Origin: JBAZOJ01 sp041648755
Lineage (GTDB): Bacteria > Planctomycetota > B143-G9
Assembly (NCBI GenBank): GCA_041648755.1
Contig: JBAZOJ010000208.1
Span: 1 to 6,653, forward strand
DNA length: 6,653 bases
Direction: 5' to 3'
Below are positions 5,209 to 6,653 of this stretch, piece after piece. The notes below the pieces were generated by a model. The model saw only the letters and a program-made list of their open reading frames with translations, was not told the DNA's origin and did no database searches. Made by a program: the position numbers and the translations under genes. The stretch's first letter is position 1. Every line of letters starts with the position of its first letter.

Positions 5209-6653
5209 GGTCTGCACTCCCTCGGGACTGTCGAAGTCGTAGACGGGCGGGGCAAGGCTCGTGAACTTGATGGCGAAGGAGTTTGCAGCGTGTGCCGAGG
5301 GGGTGGAGCCGTAGAGCCCGCGGATGAGCGAGCAGTATTCCCGGTCTTCCGCAGGAGAGGAGTCGCGCTTCAGGTAGAGAATCTCATCGTCAACGCGCCA
5401 GCAGTTGTCTCTGAGGGAATAGGAGCGGTAGTCGAAGGATTTCGTATCCGGGCCGATGTCCGACGGGAAGACCGCGGCCTCGAAGAAGGGGAGCGGGATG
5501 CACTTGGTTCCCGCGGGATGTGCGGCGGGGGTGGTGCCGAGAAGGCCACGATGGATGACGGGACTGTAGGTGTCACGGGCATCGTACCCGATGATCTCAG
5601 AGTCGAGTTGCACAAGCAGAGCGCGGTTGCTGAGGGAGGTCCATATGGGGGTATAGGGCGAGGTGTCCGAAGCCCCAATGGCGCGCTGGAGGAATGTGAG
5701 CCCGACCAATGGCCAGCCGACGAACGGGAATGCGCAGTCGCCCTGGAATCCGTCTGAAGTGCCCGGGGAGGCGAGGAAGTACGAATGAATCAGGCCCGTT
5801 TCGGGGGCACCGGAAGTAATCGTGCCTGAAGTGCCGACGTACGCGCGAGTCAACCATCCGAGCGATGACGTTGTGCCGAATGCGTAGTCCCGCGGCGCGG
5901 CAATGATTACGCCCCATCTTTTGCCATCCCGCACTGCATCCATGTCCAGACGGAACGAAATGGGAGCGATGTCCTTGCTGCGCGCCATCTCGTTGATCAT
6001 CTGTTTGCCGTCGAAGATCTGTTTGTAGGTGACGAGAGTGACGGTTCTCCCCGCGGTATAGGCATCCGGGATCCGGAGGCCCGATTCCAGGGCTGCGGCG
6101 GGCAGGATTTTCGAGCCTGGAGCCAAAGCGGATCGCTCGGTGGAGCCGACCTGCCTGCGGAGAGCGCGAAAGGAGGTGAGAGTCTTGGATTCGTAGTAGA
6201 TGATCTCGTTGTCCACCCGGAAATAGCCGCAGGTTGGGTAGCCAGAAGTGGAGTCCACTTCGAGCGTGGAATCGTCGGCGTCCGTGTCCTTGACGATCGA
6301 CGGGGCCCGGTAGGCCCATTCCGCTGCGAGCCGGCAGCAATCGCCCGTCTCATCGGCACTGCCGCAGGAATAATCGATGGGGACCGGACGGCTGTCCAGG
6401 AAGATGGAGCATTGCCCCCGCTGATTCCCGAAAATATGGCAGACAATGAACATCCAGGTATCAGGCGGGAATATCCCATCGGTGAGGCGGCAGGAGAACT
6501 CGCCCGATGCGCCACAATCGTCTTCCACCCTGAGGATCAGCTTTCCGGCCTCGATATACAAGCGCGTGGACCCAGGCCCGTTGCCATCAGGATTCTGCTG
6601 GGTAAATATCCGGTGCATCGCGGGATCGGAGGAGGGAACCCATCCCTGAGCCT
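4834..6653 (-). CDS. LamG and RG-x-x-GT repeat surface protein, upstream paralogue (5' end off the window)
   Basis: The frame is open at the right edge. The 11 codons before the first ATG (6618) still match the paralogue (AQGWVPSSDPA against ALGWEPSADTN), so that ATG is internal and the true start lies beyond the window. About 605 residues are visible: the rest of a LamG-like beta-sandwich, three repeat copies (6097-6276, 5491-5622, 5254-5448) and the C-terminal domain. The whole visible part aligns with the C-terminal half of the downstream protein. Hand-counted identity is about 60% in the LamG segment and 89 of 92 over the last 92 residues. It overlaps the next gene by 4 nt (GTGA), implying one transcript and coupled translation. 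By analogy it may also have a pseudopilin N terminus, but this cannot be seen. The product is probably exported; its function is unknown. Confidence 0.85.
   Translation of the reverse strand, partial: AQGWVPSSDPAMHRIFTQQNPDGNGPGSTRLYIEAGKLILRVEDDCGASGEFSCRLTDGIFPPDTWMFIVCHIFGNQRGQCSIFLDSRPVPIDYSCGSADETGDCCRLAAEWAYRAPSIVKDTDADDSTLEVDSTSGYPTCGYFRVDNEIIYYESKTLTSFRALRRQVGSTERSALAPGSKILPAAALESGLRIPDAYTAGRTVTLVTYKQIFDGKQMINEMARSKDIAPISFRLDMDAVRDGKRWGVIIAAPRDYAFGTTSSLGWLTRAYVGTSGTITSGAPETGLIHSYFLASPGTSDGFQGDCAFPFVGWPLVGLTFLQRAIGASDTSPYTPIWTSLSNRALLVQLDSEIIGYDARDTYSPVIHRGLLGTTPAAHPAGTKCIPLPFFEAAVFPSDIGPDTKSFDYRSYSLRDNCWRVDDEILYLKRDSSPAEDREYCSLIRGLYGSTPSAHAANSFAIKFTSLAPPVYDFDSPEGVQTGFLEVRRHRPGMRLLGLTWADLAPDPFVLIHAWADVADDHDFVREPVSPNVFHFTSKSKDFSISRNGEPILTDSVTVRVMHEYLRGAWLPNDPTRHSWKVLPQIDKIELWIQEPDVVFEHREHP
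4843..4847 (-). promoter_or_regulatory. Ribosome binding site that fixes the start of the large pseudopilin gene
   Basis: GGGAG on the minus strand lies 5 nt before the GTG at 4837 and within the last codons of the upstream paralogue. The stop TGA of that gene (4834-4836) overlaps the GTG as GTGA, a standard arrangement for translational coupling. The alternative ATG at 4882 has no comparable site and would add 15 Arg/Gly/Pro-rich residues before the leader. Confidence 0.7.
5254..5448 (-). repeat. Surface repeat, upstream paralogue, copy 3
   Basis: Protein-level repeat: CWRVDDEILYLK, then LIRGLYGSTPSAHAANSFAI. It is followed, as in the other protein, by a YDF motif and the C-terminal domain. 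Confidence 0.6.
5491..5622 (-). repeat. Surface repeat, upstream paralogue, copy 2
   Basis: Protein-level repeat: LVQLDSEIIGYD, then HRGLLGTTPAAHPAGTKCIPL. This is the copy nearest to the general consensus RG-x-x-GT-x-A-A-H-x-A-G-T. Confidence 0.6.
6097..6276 (-). repeat. Surface repeat, upstream paralogue, copy 1
   Basis: Protein-level repeat: STLEVDSTSGY, then GYFRVDNEIIYY, then LRRQVGST and LAPGSKILPA. It is closest to copy 1 of the complete protein. Confidence 0.6.
6364..6653 (-). other. LamG/concanavalin-like domain in the upstream paralogue (edge-truncated)
   Basis: It matches the LamG-like segment of the downstream protein without large gaps: LILRVEDD, then W-M-F-I-V-C-H-I, then QCSIFLDSRPVPIDYS. 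Identity is about 60% by hand count. The first strands lie beyond the right edge. Confidence 0.6.

Noticed and set aside
3860..5242. Plus-strand open frame of 460 codons, with a second one at 4921-5757
   Set aside because: Both are antisense to well-supported coding sequence. Their duplicated segments only mirror the direct repeat, and they show low-complexity Arg/Gly/Val composition without any family motif.
5597..6340. Minus-strand 247-codon frame
   Set aside because: It is out of frame with the paralogue, whose frame is supported by alignment to the second gene over its whole visible length.

Overview
All convincing genes lie on the minus strand, so the biological reading order runs from the right edge to the left edge. 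From upstream to downstream there are three genes: (1) the 3' part of a large secreted or surface protein (4834-6653, open at the right edge); (2) a complete gene for a 1283-residue paralogue with a pseudopilin-type N terminus (986-4837); and (3) after a 134-nt gap, a sugar phosphate isomerase/epimerase of the xylose-isomerase-like TIM-barrel family (1-851, open at the left edge).

The centre of interest is the tandem pair. The complete protein begins with a short basic leader and one hydrophobic helix of type IV pilin/type II secretion type. Motifs typical of the GspK minor pseudopilin follow (EDEQSKLNLN, then VNVNNADRTVL). After about 345 residues it departs from ordinary GspK and continues for roughly 940 more: a middle region I do not recognise, a LamG/concanavalin-like beta-sandwich, three copies of a short motif (acidic-x-Glu-hydrophobic ... 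Arg-Gly-x-x-Gly-Thr ... Gly), and a C-terminal domain. The upstream gene has the same LamG, three-repeat and C-terminal layout. The two differ widely in their middles but are almost identical over the last 92 residues (3 differences). The genes are joined by a GTGA stop/start overlap with a good ribosome binding site. I infer pilus-tip or cell-surface proteins carrying a lectin-like or adhesive C-terminal part; no function is proven by the sequence.

A copy of the same ribosome-binding-site-plus-GTGA junction sits at the end of the second gene, where it leads only into a 37-codon dead-end frame. This looks like the footprint of tandem duplication.

Organism: a fairly GC-rich bacterium. Pseudopilin-like proteins with LamG domains and TIM-barrel sugar isomerases are common in Planctomycetota, Verrucomicrobiota, Lentisphaerota and related uncultured phyla, so I favour such a host. 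This is inference from gene content, with no marker gene in the window. I see no RNA genes, CRISPR arrays, insertion sequences or clear terminators.
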